From: Rhabditoides inermis
Lineage: Eukaryota; Nematoda; Chromadorea; Rhabditida; Rhabditidae
Direction: 5' to 3'
Length of the DNA: 64,000 nt
NCBI GenBank assembly: GCA_963966185.1
Contig: CAWZYM010000316.1
Span: 1 to 64,000 of the forward strand
Part shown: one piece after another, positions 35,876-48,500 of the stretch
How the letters are laid out: each line of letters opens with the position of its first letter
Position numbering within the stretch: the stretch's first letter is position 1
Program-made: the position numbers and the translations under genes
Notes under the pieces: model-generated
Seen by the model: only the letters and a program-made list of their open reading frames with translations
Told to the model about the DNA's origin: nothing
The model's database searches: none

Positions 35876-37906
35876 ATGTCGACTGTGCCGCCGCGCTCGG
35901 TGCTGCAGCCGGTGAGTCAGCTGTCTCGTATGGAGGGGAGTGCGCGGCGACCGCGACGCCCCGACGAGCCGTTCAGCAACTACGGACCACCACCGCCAAA
36001 TAAGGTGAGTTCGTGAGTTTCAAAACGTGTCATTGTTTATTACTTTACTGATGACTTATTTAATGTTTGATAATTATTTGAGGATGGACCGGAATCGCCT
36101 GCTGAAGCCGGAAATCCTAAGCGGCAGACTCGAGAGATCAGTTCGATGAGTGCCGACAGCAACTACCAGCCGGTGCGCAAGAAGGACGCCAGCTCGCGCA
36201 AAAAGCACACGTTCCGCAAGATTGAGGTATACGGTACCTACAGTATGGGTACCGTAACCGTATAGGTTGGTGCGGTGATCGAGGCGACTGGCGGGCGGTA
36301 TGAGGTGACGTCGATGATTGCGAGCGGCGGATTCGGAGACGTCTACATAATGATACACAAGACGACACATATGGTGAGCGGGGCAAGGCGATGTGGCTGG
36401 TGCACAACGATACAATCTGTTGGTAATACGGTAGTCGGATAGAGCGCACGATTACAATGTGCGCAGAATGTCCACAAGACAATACCTGGCTGAAAAGGGT
36501 CAACCTCGTCATGTGCGCAGATTGTCCACCACTGTTTCAAACTCTTGCATGTGAGTCTGGTGTGCGCAGATTGTCCAAAAACGCGGAGTGTCACATAAGG
36601 GGGCTTGAAGGGACGGAGACTGATCCAACGTGTTTCAGAACTACGCGATGAAGACGGAGTACACTGCGTGTGGTGTCGATCGACTCAAGGTATTCCATTC
36701 TTCTCGCAGTTTATCACTTTATTTTTTTCAGCTCGAAGTGTGCGTCCTGGAAGATTGCACTAAGGCCGCCAGCCGCTGTAAGCACTTTCTCTCCTGCGTC
36801 GACAAGGTATACGGTACTCGAAATCACTGCTCTCTTACCGTATCCTTCAGGGTATGACGGCCAACTTCAAGTTCATCATCATGGACCTCATCGACAAGCC
36901 GATCGACGTTGTGCGCAAAGAGGTCCTCGGCTGCAACTTTAGGTATACGGTAGTTCACTGAGTGGATTACGGTACGTTGAATTTAGCAAGAGTACAGCGT
37001 GGCAGATTGGCATGCAGACACTGGAGGCGATCGAAGACATTCACAAGTTGGGATGGCTGCACAGGGACATCAAACCGAGGGTACGGTAGATCCACAAAAG
37101 CTACAGTACTCGTGCAGAACTTCGCGGTGGGACTCGGCTGGCGCGAGGGACTGGTGTACATGTTCGACTTTGGCGTTGCGCGCAAGTACCGGGACAGTGA
37201 GGGACTGCATCTGTGAGTGCGGAGAAACCACTGCATCTCGCAAACCTGCGTGAACGCACTGCGGCACATAATGTTGTGGTGTTTCGGATGTAAGATGCAC
37301 AATATTTTGTAGGAAGCCGCGAGAGTTCGTGCGTTTCGTGGGTACGGTCAAGTACGCGTCGCGTACGTGCCACAATCTGGAGGAGCTCGGGAGGAAGGTG
37401 GGCGGTGAGGAGAGGAGAGGAGGTGATGTGATCATTCAGGACGACCTGGAGAGCTGGTTCTACATGCTCGTCGACCTGTTCAACGACGCCGCGCTGCCGT
37501 GGACGTACCAGAAGGACGTGCGCACGATCGCCATCGCCAAGGACCTGTTCATGCGAGAGCAACGTGGGTGGTCCTCTCTTTCTATCTCTATCTCTCTCTC
37601 TCTCTCTCCCCTCTCACTCATTCTTCCAGTCGCCCTGCCCGCTTGCCTGCCGAGTAACATGACTCTTCTGCCTCGCTACCTCCGCACTCTCACCTACGCA
37701 GACGAGCCCAACTATGCAGAGATCAGGAGCTTCATGGGAAAGGTGAAGTATCGATGTTTTCATGAATGACGCCATTCAGATTGCTGTCGCTGCGAGTATC
37801 TCGGTGGAGGATAAGCTCGACTGGCTCGGCTGCACACAACAGATTGTGGAGGACGCGTGAGTATGATCACCCTCTTTTCTATCTCCCTCTTTTTCTCCCC
37901 CCTCTC

Positions 37907-37961
<55 letters not shown>

Positions 37962-38797
37962 CTGCCTCTACAGTGACCACCGTCCGCTGCGCAAGTTGAA
38001 GCTGACCCACGAGGAGCAGGCCGCTCTCGACAAGATTATCATGAAGGCGGCCGATGTGAGTGGAAGAGAGAGAGAGAGAGAGAGAAGGGCAGAAAATATT
38101 CAATTCCTTCTAGGCGCAAAAGGAGAAGCTCACCCTGGCCACCACACAGAACAAGCGCAACAAGCTCGCGGTAATTTTCTCTCTCTTCTCCCCTATCTCT
38201 TCTCCCTTTATCTCTCTTTATCTCTCTTTATCTCTCTCTCTCTATCGCTTTCTATTCTTTCTTTTTTTCTCTCTCTCTCTCTCTACTTTTCTTTCTCCAG
38301 CCTGGTACGATGATCGGCGGCGCTGGTGTGCAGTCGTATGAGGTCATTTCGCACCTCGGCGCGGGCGGGTTCGGAGACGTGTACCTGGTAGGGTCTCTCT
38401 CTTTCTCTCCCTGTTTGTCTCTCCTCTCTCTTCTCTCTCCCCTCTCTCTCTCTCTCTCCACACTTTCTTTTCAGGTGGAGCACGGTGACACGCGGAAGCG
38501 CTACGCGATGAAGACGGAGATTTTCTCGCTCAACGAGCAAATGGAGAGGCTGAGGGTGGGTTGGAGAGAGAGAGAGAGGAGAGGGAGGGGGGAGGGGGGA
38601 GGGAGAGAGACAAACTCGCTGTAGGTGGAGATTCGCGTGCTCGAGGACTGCTCTCTCTCGCGCAGCATCCACTTCTTGCACGCGGTCGGAAAAGGCAAGA
38701 CGGGAGAGTTCAAGGTACGGCTCTCTCTTCATCCCTCTCTCCATATCTATCTTTCTATTTTTTTCTTTTTTTTCCTCTCTTTCTTCTTTTCTCTCTT

Positions 38798-38877
<80 letters not shown>

Positions 38878-39443
38878 GCAACGCGTCCAAACCTCTCACT
38901 ACTCATCTAGTCGGCTGATTTCGTAGTATTGTTCTTTTAGTACATTGTCATGGACTTGATCGGCAAAAGCATCGACGACATCCGCAAGAAGGTCATGATG
39001 TGCAACTTCAGGTACTGTAACTGAGTGGTACTGTATTACACTTGCCTCATTCATTCGACCGCATTCACTGATCGCAGCCTGCCGCTCTCTCCCCACCATC
39101 CAAATACGTTGTCCGTCCCCTATTCCTGCCCACTTTTCTATCAAAACAAAACATTAATTTGTCTATTATTTTTATCCCACATCGAACACTCTCAGTGAAC
39201 ACTTTTCCATCAACTTCATCTCTGATGAGACTCCGGGTTGATGGAGGGCTCGAAATGCTAGGACCACTTGATCCTAATTCGCGTTTTCTGTGTTATTTCT
39301 CTATTGTGTGTTATTAATTGCTGTATCGGCTTGCAGCAAGAGCACGGCGCTGCAGCTGGGACTGCAGACACTGGAGGCGATAGAAGAGCTGCACAAGTTG
39401 GGCTGGCTGCACAGGGACATCAAGGGAGAGGTAAGGCTCTCTG

Positions 39444-39482
<39 letters not shown>

Positions 39483-40085
39483 CTTCCCATCTATGGCTCT
39501 CGCCGCAGAACTTTGCCGTCGGTCCCAACGAACGTGATTCGATCGTGTACATGTTCGACTTTGGCATTGCGCGGAAGTTTCTCGACAACGAGGGCATGCA
39601 TCTGTGAGTGACACGGTTTGATATGGTCGAACAAAATTACGGAAATATCAAATTCCGTTTTCTGTTTTTATGAATCACGCCTTTTTCTTGCAGGAAGGCT
39701 CGCGCCAAGGCCAACTTTATCGGATCGGCACGCTGGGCATCCAGGGCGTGCCATCGAAAGGAGGAGCAGGGGAGGAAGGTGAGGTCTCTCTCTCTCCCCT
39801 TCCCTTCCCTTCTCATCCCTCTCTCTCCCTCTCTCTCCCCCCTCTCTCTTTTCCTCTCCCCCTCTCTTCTCTCACTCTCATCCTCTCATCCCTTCCAGGA
39901 CGACCTGGAGTGCTGGTTGTACATGCTGATCGATTTCTTCGACGACGCTGCTCTGCCATGGATCCTATACCGCCAGTTCTCCACCATACAGATGGCCAAG
40001 GAGATATTCATGCAGGCCAGGGGTAGGTGGAGAGAGGAAAGAGGGGGAGGAAGAGAGAGAGAAAGTGAGAGAGAGAGAGAAAGAT

Positions 40086-40162
<77 letters not shown>

Positions 40163-40806
40163 AAGAGAGAGAGAAAGTGAGAGAGAGAAAGAGAGAGAGA
40201 GAGAGTGAGAGAGAGAAGAGAAATAGAGGGAGAGAGAGAAAGGACAGAGAGAGAGAGATCCCTCCTAGGCGACACGCTCGCCGTTCTCACCGACACGTCG
40301 TGTCCGATTCGCGTCGTCAACATCATCCGCTACCTCAACTCTCTCGAGTACGCCAACGAGCCCAGCTACGCCACCATCCGCTCCGAGCTCATGAAGGCGG
40401 GTCCCCTAGGCTCCGCCCCCTCTGACCACGCCCCTTGCAGATGGCGGAGTTGGAGCGCGCGAACCTCGCTCAGCCTTTCGACTGGGCCGGAACGATGAAA
40501 CCAGTCAAGATGTGTGGGAGGATTCTGCATGTGAGTGGATTCTAATGATTGTTTTGATGTGATCTAAAGCTATGTTTCCAGGAAGAAGGTCTGGATGCGA
40601 CGCAACTGGATACGCTGGAGTGGAATGACCGCAACACACTTAACACCAAGAGGTACGGTAGAGGAGTACTGTAAATAGACATACTGTATCTTTGAGTGGC
40701 GGGCTGGCTCTGTGCTCTCGCCTCGCCAACAACAAGGTGCAAGAGGACTTTGATCGCAAAGTGCTCATTCAGTGGAATGTGCAGGTGTGTACCTCTCTTC
40801 TCTTCT

Positions 40807-40852
<46 letters not shown>

Positions 40853-41003
40853 CCTTTTCATGTTGCAGAAGCTGAAGCGCGAGAAGGCGGAGAAGGCGGA
40901 GAGGTCCATCTACCACTCTGTGATGGCCAAGCCAGGCCAGGTTCTAGCTGCTGCGAACCCCGTCAAATCCATCTTCGCCCCATTCAAGCCAAAGAAAAAA
41001 TAG
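35876..41003 (+). CDS. tandem double TTBK/CK1-like protein kinase
   Basis: Twenty-seven exons with consistent phases encode about 850 aa. After a basic, Pro-rich N-terminus there are two complete kinase domains. Domain 1: SGGFGDVY (36320s), AMKTE Lys (36647), HRDIKP (37060s), FDFGVAR (37170), WTYQKDVRTIAIAKD. Domain 2: GAGGFGDVY (38360s), AMKTE (38505), HRDIKG (39410s), FDFGIAR (39560), PFDWAGTM and a Lys-rich tail (FKPKKK). HRDIK, DFG and the AMK lysine are present in both, so both may be active. Domain 2 has Gly where HRDIKP has Pro. They are closest to the worm-expanded tau-tubulin/CK1-like kinases, many of which are sperm-enriched in C. elegans. The linker intron (38170-38300) has no stop, poly-A site or new start, which favours one polypeptide, but two trans-spliced genes are possible. 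Intron 40397-40440 starts with GC. An AATAAA lies at 41136. Confidence 0.8.
40035..40258 (+). repeat. GA-rich microsatellite
   Basis: About 220 bp of GAGA/GAAA purine repeat in an intron of the second kinase domain. Other introns of this gene carry CT runs on the same strand (37580-37620, 37905-37960, 38205-38290, 38400-38460, 38775-38875, 39440-39480, 40810-40855). Confidence 0.9.
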
Positions 41004-41321
41004 ACCCCACAAGCGCTTACACAAGATTAATTACAAACGTATCTCTATCGGTTATCACTTAAAATAAGGAACGAAATATGATAGTTTGAGAGTTGCAGAC
41101 ACGAGATGAAAGTGAATTGATGACAATTGGAGCATAATAAAGGATTGCCAACACAAGTTTGTAGTGTTAGTGCTTTGTCGTGCATGATGTGCACTCTACG
41201 TGTGCACTACATTCATATCATCGTTGTTAATTTTCGTCGTTTAATGTTTTTTCCCGTTTTGTTTTTGAATATATGTTTTATTTTGTTTTTAGTGGCAGTC
41301 ATCTGCACCCGTCTGCAATCT

Positions 41322-43958
41322 ATGGACGACAAGGACAAACTACTCGATCAGCTGAACGCGTTTCGCCGGTCAGTCTTCTTGTTTTTGCTGTTCTTGTTTT
41401 TTTATTTGTTATTTGGTCACTATGATGTAGATATAGTTAATATACTCATGTTGTTTGGTTCAGTGCTGGCACGATGTGCGATATAAAGATTCGGGGTCGC
41501 CCCGCCCAGGGATCAAGCTCGACAAGCGAGGTAAGATGATGTACTCTTTGTTGCGGCGTTCTGAGTATACGCGAATTACCATTTCATATCATTTCAGTTC
41601 CGCGCGCACATGGCTGTTCTGGCGGCCGCGTCACCCTATTTCATGAATATGTTCAACTCGGGGCTCAAGGAGACGACCGAGAGGGAGGTGACACTGGTGA
41701 GTTGTTATTGCTGTTTGTTGTTTATCGTATTTGTCACTTGCAGGACATGGACGGTGATATTGTGAACATGTTGCTCGAGTACATGTACACATGCAACATA
41801 CCCATCGGTGCGTATAATTGATTTTGATATATGTTTTTAACATACGCTACAGACGAGTCGATCGCGCCTCGCCTTCTCCCGGAGGCTGGTTATCTTCAGC
41901 TGGATAGACTGAAGGAGCGATGTGCCAAGTGAGGGAATCGAGACAGGTCTAATGTGTGATGATGGCATCTGCTTTTCCGGTTTCTGCTGGCTAGTGTGAC
42001 TCCTTCGAACTGCATTGAGATGTGGTCCTACTCGGACATGCACAACTGCGAACAGCTGAAGCATCACGCATGGGCGACCATGTGTCTCAACTTTGAGTAA
42101 GTGCTTACCGGTTTTCCTTCAATATATTCCCTGTCCATTCACAGTATGGTGTTCGAAACAGCTGAGTTCCTCGCTCTCAAGAAACCTGATCTGCTCACTC
42201 TGCTCACAGGTTGGAGACTTATCTCCCTTCTCTTCATATATTTTCTGATAGATCGATCTCTCCGCTGTCGGGAGTCGAGTGTGTTTTCTGGAGTGTGCAA
42301 CTGGGTGCGGGCCGATCTGGAAAACAGGAAGCAACACATGAAAGAGTGAGATTTATATTTAAAAATATTATATCCGCCTGCGCCTCGTTGTAGACTTCTC
42401 CCTCTTGTGCGTCTCTCTTGTCTGAAGAAGCAGTTTCTTCTGGAGACCGTCGGCAAAGAGCCGTTGGTGAACGAGGACAAGGACTGCTACCAGATTTTCT
42501 ACAATGCCCTCTGTGTATGTATGCTAACATATACTGTTTTCATCCCGTTTTCCGTTTTACGCCGTTCTATGTTCTATTCTAGACCTTGGTTAGCATGGCT
42601 CCTGACAACTCTCGCGATCGCCGTACGGTCTGGAAGGCGGACGGTGGATGGACTGTCGCGTCTTCACTCATTCACCCCATGAACGACTGCTCGTCCGTTG
42701 TGTTCAATGGCCAAATCTACTGCGCATATTCACATGTGTTGGTTCTCTCAGCGGGTTCGTTATCAAATGCATCATATATGTGATGCGCTTTTTGTTGACA
42801 GGTAAGTGGCTTCCAATCGCATCACCATCGACGGATGTCGTCTTGGGGTGGAAATTGTGTGTCGTGCAGGAGGGTCTATACGCAATCGGAGTGCTTCATG
42901 GAAGGTTGATATTTGTGGTGTCACCCGAAGCTATGAACGCTAATTTCAGCCGTGACGTCTACAAGTATTATGCTAGCGCCAACGCCTGGAGCCTCGTTCG
43001 AAGAACAGACAATGCGAGGTATGTTTTATGCGAGGTACTTTATGTTTCTGTATGTTGTTCTAATTCGCAGTTTGTTGTTTCCAGCAACGAGCTCGTTTCT
43101 GTGACGTCTCTCGGGGGCTGCATCTATGTTGCTGTGAAAATTTCGAACGTGGTTGAGAAGTTTGATCCTAACAGTGCCGGTACGTGTCGTGTACATTTGC
43201 GAATGTTTGAAATTGAATAACTATTCCAAATTTAGATGCTGGATTCACTCATGTCTGTGACTTCCCCCAGCCCGGCCCGACCCAGACATTCTCGATAAGT
43301 GCGCTCGATGGCAAGTTGATGATCGCTGGCGGATACGCCTCAACGACGTACTTCAACGCTGTTGGTGTTTTATCGCGTTTATCTTAACGACCCAGTGGCC
43401 TATTGTGGACGATGTCAATCATGTATTCGTCACGCAACTGTTATTCAATACAAAATTCTATATGCGCGCGGTGATCAGAAACGATCAAGCGATCTTTGAG
43501 CGCATAATCAAACCGTGTACTTTTTGAAAGGATTGATGTCGGAAAGAGTAAGAGATTCTGGATGAATTTTTTTTTTGCTTTAGATGAGCGTGTACGATGC
43601 TGTAGCGAGCTCGTGGCAGAACTGTGCCACTTTCCATCAGGTAAGCAAACAGTTTACATGTTATTTCTGTTGCTCGTTCAGGCTCGCAGTCACATGGGCA
43701 TCACCTCTTCCGACGGAATGGTCTTCATCGCCGGAGGATATAACAGGGAGTGTAAGAATGTAACAGACGTTGAGGTGAGTATTAGCGGGTTCCCCGTTTC
43801 AGACGGCGCATTAGAAGAAATGACGCAGACAATCAAGGAAATCTTGAAAATACTACTGTTTTTGCTCATTTTTTGAACCTAATTAGCTTCCTATGATGTC
43901 TGTGCTAAAAGAAAGACTAACAATGATCTGCTCGCCCGTGATATGGGGGCCACTCCAG

Positions 43959-44002
<44 letters not shown>

Positions 44003-46665
44003 CTGGAGTGGCCCCCATATCCCATATAACACCCGACGGTACTAGAAATAAGTGACCATCTCGGATTTTAATATAAACTTGTAAGTAAGTGTATTTGATG
44101 CTCATAAACAGCTGTGGCAAGGTCACGCAACAAATTTATGATTATTTTATAATAGTGCAAACTTAAAAAAAATTCTCGGCTATTTGACATGATAGTAACA
44201 TTCTGCCAACGCAGAAATGTTTTTTTCAACATTCTTAAGCCACTTTGTAATTGAAATCGTCCAGATTGGACCACATCTTTGTACTCAGAATAGCATCCAA
44301 AGATGAGAAAAATGAAAATTTTGCATTTTTCAAAAAAGACATATAGGGTATCCCCCGGTTCACGGTACGGCAGCCATCTCGCTGCATACTTTCCAGACAT
44401 CATTTCATCGCATCTAATCGCGCTATTGGCCCGCGCAAGACCATTCGACCGCGCGAATCGCGCGCTTTGCGGTCTGATTTTAGGGAAATGAAGGTGATTT
44501 GCAATTCTAATGAAGCATAGTTCTTCACCTTCCAGAGCTAATAACTCTTTCCGGAGTTGATGAATGTTTCCAATTTTTGGATATGTGGTGTGAATCCACA
44601 GTTCCAATAGAAGTCTAGATTTCGATTTTTGAATTTTTAACTAGTTTTCTTGTTATCAATCGATAATCACGTTTTTGAGGCTATTCAATAGGTGCAATCT
44701 AGAAAACTTAATAACTCACTTCAAACCCATGCTACAGAACCCAGTTTGAGGGAGAAGGTTCTTTGATAGCGTCTGCACAGAACTCTAGTTTTCGATTTTT
44801 CGATTTCTTTCATTTTTCTGTGTTTTCGGTGTAAAACCTCGAATTTTCTCCAATTTGCACAAAAAGCTCGTCATTTCGCCCATGTCTGGCCGACCACCGA
44901 TAATTCGCGTACCGTGAAAATGGGGGATATCCTATATACGGTCACAAATGTAAGAACTTTTCTCTTTCGCGCTTTTTATACACATATCGACGCAACTTTT
45001 TCATGAATATCGCAAAGCGAAATTGCGTACCCATAGTGGTTAAATATGAGACAGAACATTGTCGACTCGTGAACTCATCGCAGAAACATGTGGCATAATG
45101 CGAATATTTGCGCTTTATTTCTATTGATACTTGAAGTTTCCAATCAGAATGTATGAAAAACAACTATTGGAGTTGAAAACAACATAAATTGCAGAAACTG
45201 AAGCTGTATACGAGAAATCTTCAATATCTCATTTTCTTGGCAAAATATCGTAAAACATCTTATATCCATACAATTCGGGTTTTTGTAGTCCATGCATGTA
45301 TATATACATGCATGTAATACATGTATATTCTACGTTTTAAATTTAACAAAACATAAATCTGCATATGAGATTCGAACCTTGGTTGTATACCTTGATGTTG
45401 GAAACATTAAGTATCAAAAGAGATAAAGCAGAAATATTCGCATTATGCCACATGTTTCTGAGATGGGTTCACGATTAGGCAATGTTCGGTAAAGTGCGAA
45501 AGAGAAAAGTTTTTTTTACATTTGTGTCCATATAGTTTTTTTTTTACGAAACATGGAATTTTTTCTTTTTTTCTCGTTTCTGATGCTATTCTGAGTACAA
45601 AGATGTGGTTCAATGTCGATTTCAATAACAAAGTGGCTTAGAATGTTGAAAGTACATTTCTGCGTTGGCAGAATGTTATTATCATGTCAAAAAGCAGAGA
45701 TAATTTTTTTAAAGTTTGCACTATTATAGAATAATCATAAATTTGTTTCGTAACCTACAGAGCTGAACGCGGCGGACTCCGCCGCGCCGCCTTGCGCGGC
45801 ACATATTTTGATGCCCTCCGCCGTGCGACTCACGGCGGACGGCGCCAAGTCGCGGCGGCGGGCGCTACTCCGCCAACATGTGCGCCATATGTTGTGGCGG
45901 ACAACCAAAAGTTTCGCTTGCAAAATTTGCTTGTGAGCATTTGTATTCACTATTCACATGAACGAACTGATAATAATTTTATCTCTGTAAAAACAAACGA
46001 ACTGATAATAACTATCTCTGTAAAAACTAACTCCGACAAAAAATGACATTGAAACGAGTGCATAATACATGAATTCTTGAATGTGATCTTGATCTTCAGG
46101 ATTCATGCTCACGGCTTCATTGTGCACTAAGCAACATTGAACATAAGACATACACATGCTCAATGCATGTCGTGCCCATAGAGAGTTTGCTTACCTTTGT
46201 GGTGTAGCTGAGGCGAGTGTGGTGAGGGCAGGAGTTGATGACAAAATATACAGTCTGCAAACGCAACATGTACATTGCAAAACGTATATATGTGAATACA
46301 CTTTAATAGAACTCACTTTGATTGTCTGCGCAGAGACGGAGGCAGCTGGCAGTTACCGGTCTGTGCACGGCCACTGCAAGCAATAAGTGCAGTGACAACC
46401 AAGACAACAGAAAACCAAAAGTAAAAGCGCCCTCTCTAATGCCTTGTGCTAGATGCTGCACGATGGCAAGTGGACGCCACTGCCTCCTTTTCCCAGCGCC
46501 CGGCGCTCTTGCGGACTCGTCGTTCTCGACAAGGTGAGTCGCATGAGTTAAACAGCTTTTGCAAACAGCAACAACGAACAAATCACAATTTAGGTCCTGT
46601 ATGCAATCGGAGGAGAGAGGGCGGTGACGGACGTTCTCATGCTGCGTCTCGTCGAGGATGAGTGA
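41322..46665 (+). CDS. BTB-BACK-kelch protein B
   Basis: Eighteen exons from ATG 41322 (MDDKDKLLDQLNAFRR) to TGA 46663-46665. BTB: TMCDIKIRGR, FRAHMAVLAAASPYFMNMF, DMDGDIVNMLLEYMYTC. BACK: DESIAPRLLPEAGYLQLDRL, TPSNCIEMWSYSDMHNC, CRESSVFSGVCNWVRAD. Kelch-type repeats: LMIAGGYAS, MVFIAGGYN, LYAIGGERAV. It is presumed to be a Cullin-3 substrate adaptor by family. Exon 5 (41853-41930) is base-for-base the same as the matching exon of gene A at 27186-27263. The intron before the last two exons (43776-46452) is about 2.7 kb instead of about 50 bp because of nested insertions: a TA hairpin, a foldback element and a MITE. If that intron is not removed, the last two exons would be lost. The ATG follows a TTTTAG acceptor at 41290, which could be a trans-splice site. 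Confidence 0.88.
43941..44020. repeat. perfect hairpin with (TA)20 loop
   Basis: The 20-bp arm ATATGGGGGCCACTCCAGCC (43941-43960) and its exact inverse (44001-44020) flank 40 bp of alternating TA. It lies in the enlarged late intron of BTB-kelch B. It may be a very small transposon or a cruciform-forming sequence; which one cannot be told here. Confidence 0.9.
44121..45755. mobile_element. large foldback transposon-like palindrome
   Basis: The arms start GGTCACGCAACAAATTTATG on the left and end with the inverse (CATAAATTTGTTTCGTAACC) at 45755. Pairing continues through GCATCCAAAGATGAG/GATGCTATTCTGAGTAC and ACATGTGGCATAATGCGAAT on both sides. The left arm is interrupted at 44343 by a family B MITE. 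Without that insertion the element is about 1.05 kb with arms of roughly 0.5 kb. It has no transposase frame. It sits in an intron of BTB-kelch B. Confidence 0.8.
44343..44937 (+). mobile_element. MITE family B copy 2, nested
   Basis: It has the same length, orientation and ends as 17540-18136 (TATAGGGTATCCCCCGGTTC ... GTGAAAATGGGGGATATCCT). It is inserted in the left arm of the 44121-45755 foldback element. Comparison with the intact right arm indicates insertion at a TA/TATA site with that dinucleotide repeated at both ends, as for Tc1/mariner-type non-autonomous elements. Confidence 0.85.
45756..45905. repeat. GC-rich palindromic segment
   Basis: It directly abuts the foldback element and contains GCGGCGGACTCCGCCGC and related CGGCGGAC/GTCCGCCG words, giving strong self-complementarity. 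It contrasts sharply with the AT-rich surroundings and may be another insertion. It is non-coding. Confidence 0.5.
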
Positions 46666-46796
46666 GGAGGACGCAGAAGACAATGCGGCGTTGTGCACGA
46701 CAGGACAAGAAAACTGTGTTTTGAACCATGTTGCATTGTTCATATATTTGCTAATAAGTCGTTCTCATATATAAGTATTTACGTATGTATTGGATA

Positions 46797-47215
46797 GTTC
46801 TTATTCTTCTTATTCTTCTTCTTTTTCCCGCGGCGTGCGGTCGGGTCTTCATTTTGCCCTGCCGCTGCCGGATGATCGGGCGCATCGACAAGAATCCTTC
46901 CCAAGACATCCATTGAGCCGGCGGGAAGTAGCTCATGTGGAAGCAGTTCAGGCGCGAGGAGATACTATGTGCAAATCAAAGGAGTCTCCGGCGCTGTCAC
47001 ATCAACAATGGTACTCTAATGGTCTATGGAAAGAATATCGATCAAGTATCGGAGAATTATCGATCAAGAATCGTCTTCCGCCACTAACCTCGTCTGCCCA
47101 ACTGTCTTTCCCCGGCGTTAGCCCATAAGATCTTGGCCCACTGTATGCTTCCTATCCTATCATTGTGATTGTGATTGTCATATTCAGCTATAACGATTCC
47201 GGATAAACACTTCAC
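46797..47215 (+). repeat. LINE-tail repeat, long copy 2
   Basis: It matches 32575-32970 over its whole length and ends AACGATTCCGGATAAACACT. It lies about 130 bp downstream of the BTB-kelch B stop codon. Confidence 0.75.
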
Positions 47216-48500
47216 TTGACTTGATTGGATAGTTGCATTATTCTGCTTAATTATTTTTTGAGCCACATCTCCGGCGCTTGTACCTCCGTCACCAATTTTT
47301 TGAAGCTTTTCGCGTTTTTTGTGGCGTAAAGCTCTCCGTGAACACTTTCGGATAGTCGTCTGCCATACGCGATTGAGTGATAGACATTTATCTCGGAACG
47401 AAATAATGTGGGCGAAATGCAAACAATCGAAAATGAAATAATTGAGCAATATGCTGAAATAGTTGATACAATTACACCGGGAGAGCGAAAAATAAACGAA
47501 TCAATAGAGACACCGATAGAATATGAGTGAAATACCGCGCCGCATAGATAAAGACCGTCAGTAGGCGGGGCTTATTGTGTCGCAGAAATTTGAATATTGA
47601 CAACATAATGCCGTGAGATGCGGTTTGCACCATTCGAAAGAGCGCAAAGTTTTATAGGCCGTACAAATTTCAGCCGACGGGGTGATGTTGTTCCTAACCA
47701 AAATTTCCAAATAAGTGATTGTAACGTCACACTCTAGTGTGAAAAGGAGGCGTGGTCTATCTTCAGTGACCCTCTGAATGCGACATCGCGCCCTCGGAAG
47801 CGCGCGCTTTTGATGCGCGTACATCAAAAACAAGACATCAAAACGCTACAAATGAAATAATGTTTCTAATAATCTCCATTGAAAATATAGGTGACGGTGA
47901 AAATATAGGTCTCTACGCATAGAGAGAATAATTTTCCCTATGGAACCGGTGAAGATTTTTTTTACACATGACATGACAGGACAGGACAGGACAATGTGGA
48001 CAAAGACGGTGAATGTTGACAGGACAGAAACAAGTGTTGGTTATGACATATGATTAATACTATTTAAGTCGAACATACCCAAGGCGGTTTTGAAAGCGGA
48101 AAGTGATGAGCACCCCACTACCGTATCGGGGAGCTACAAGCTGCACTGGCGAAGAGCGGTCAACTGAAAAGAGATTGAAAATGCACTGTCAATAGGCGTG
48201 TTCAAATATAATTTTTTTCGTGTTACGATAGAACTGTGATATCCTTTTCTCGCATACCAGCCGGCGACGATTAGCAAGTTGAGTTCGACAAAGAACTCCA
48301 TAGTTTTCAGCACTTATGGATGGAATTGAACTAAACGGAATAAAGATAAAACGACATTGACAACACAGAGACTTTATTGAATTTCACACGGAATATGCCA
48401 GTTCACAACGGTGACGCCATTAATAACGAATAAAAATAACAAATCTGAATCAGAACGTGGTGTGATAGGTGGGATAGCGTCGTTGCCTGCCGATATGCGA
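47216..48500. other. intergenic interval between BTB-kelch B and C
   Basis: There is no supported gene. It contains a GGACA repeat near 47978-47995. It also has a sequence near 48178-48215 (GAAAATGCACTGTCAATAGG, CGTGTTCAAAT) that recurs at 52676-52710, upstream of BTB-kelch C. Confidence 0.5.

Noticed and set aside
38301..41003. Second kinase domain as a separate downstream gene
   Set aside because: The linking intron has compatible phase and no stop or poly-A signal, so a single fused gene was preferred. Trans-splicing remains possible.
45756..45905. Coding exon in the GC-rich block
   Set aside because: The high GC comes from palindromic CGGCGGAC repeats. No frame joins the flanking kelch exons.
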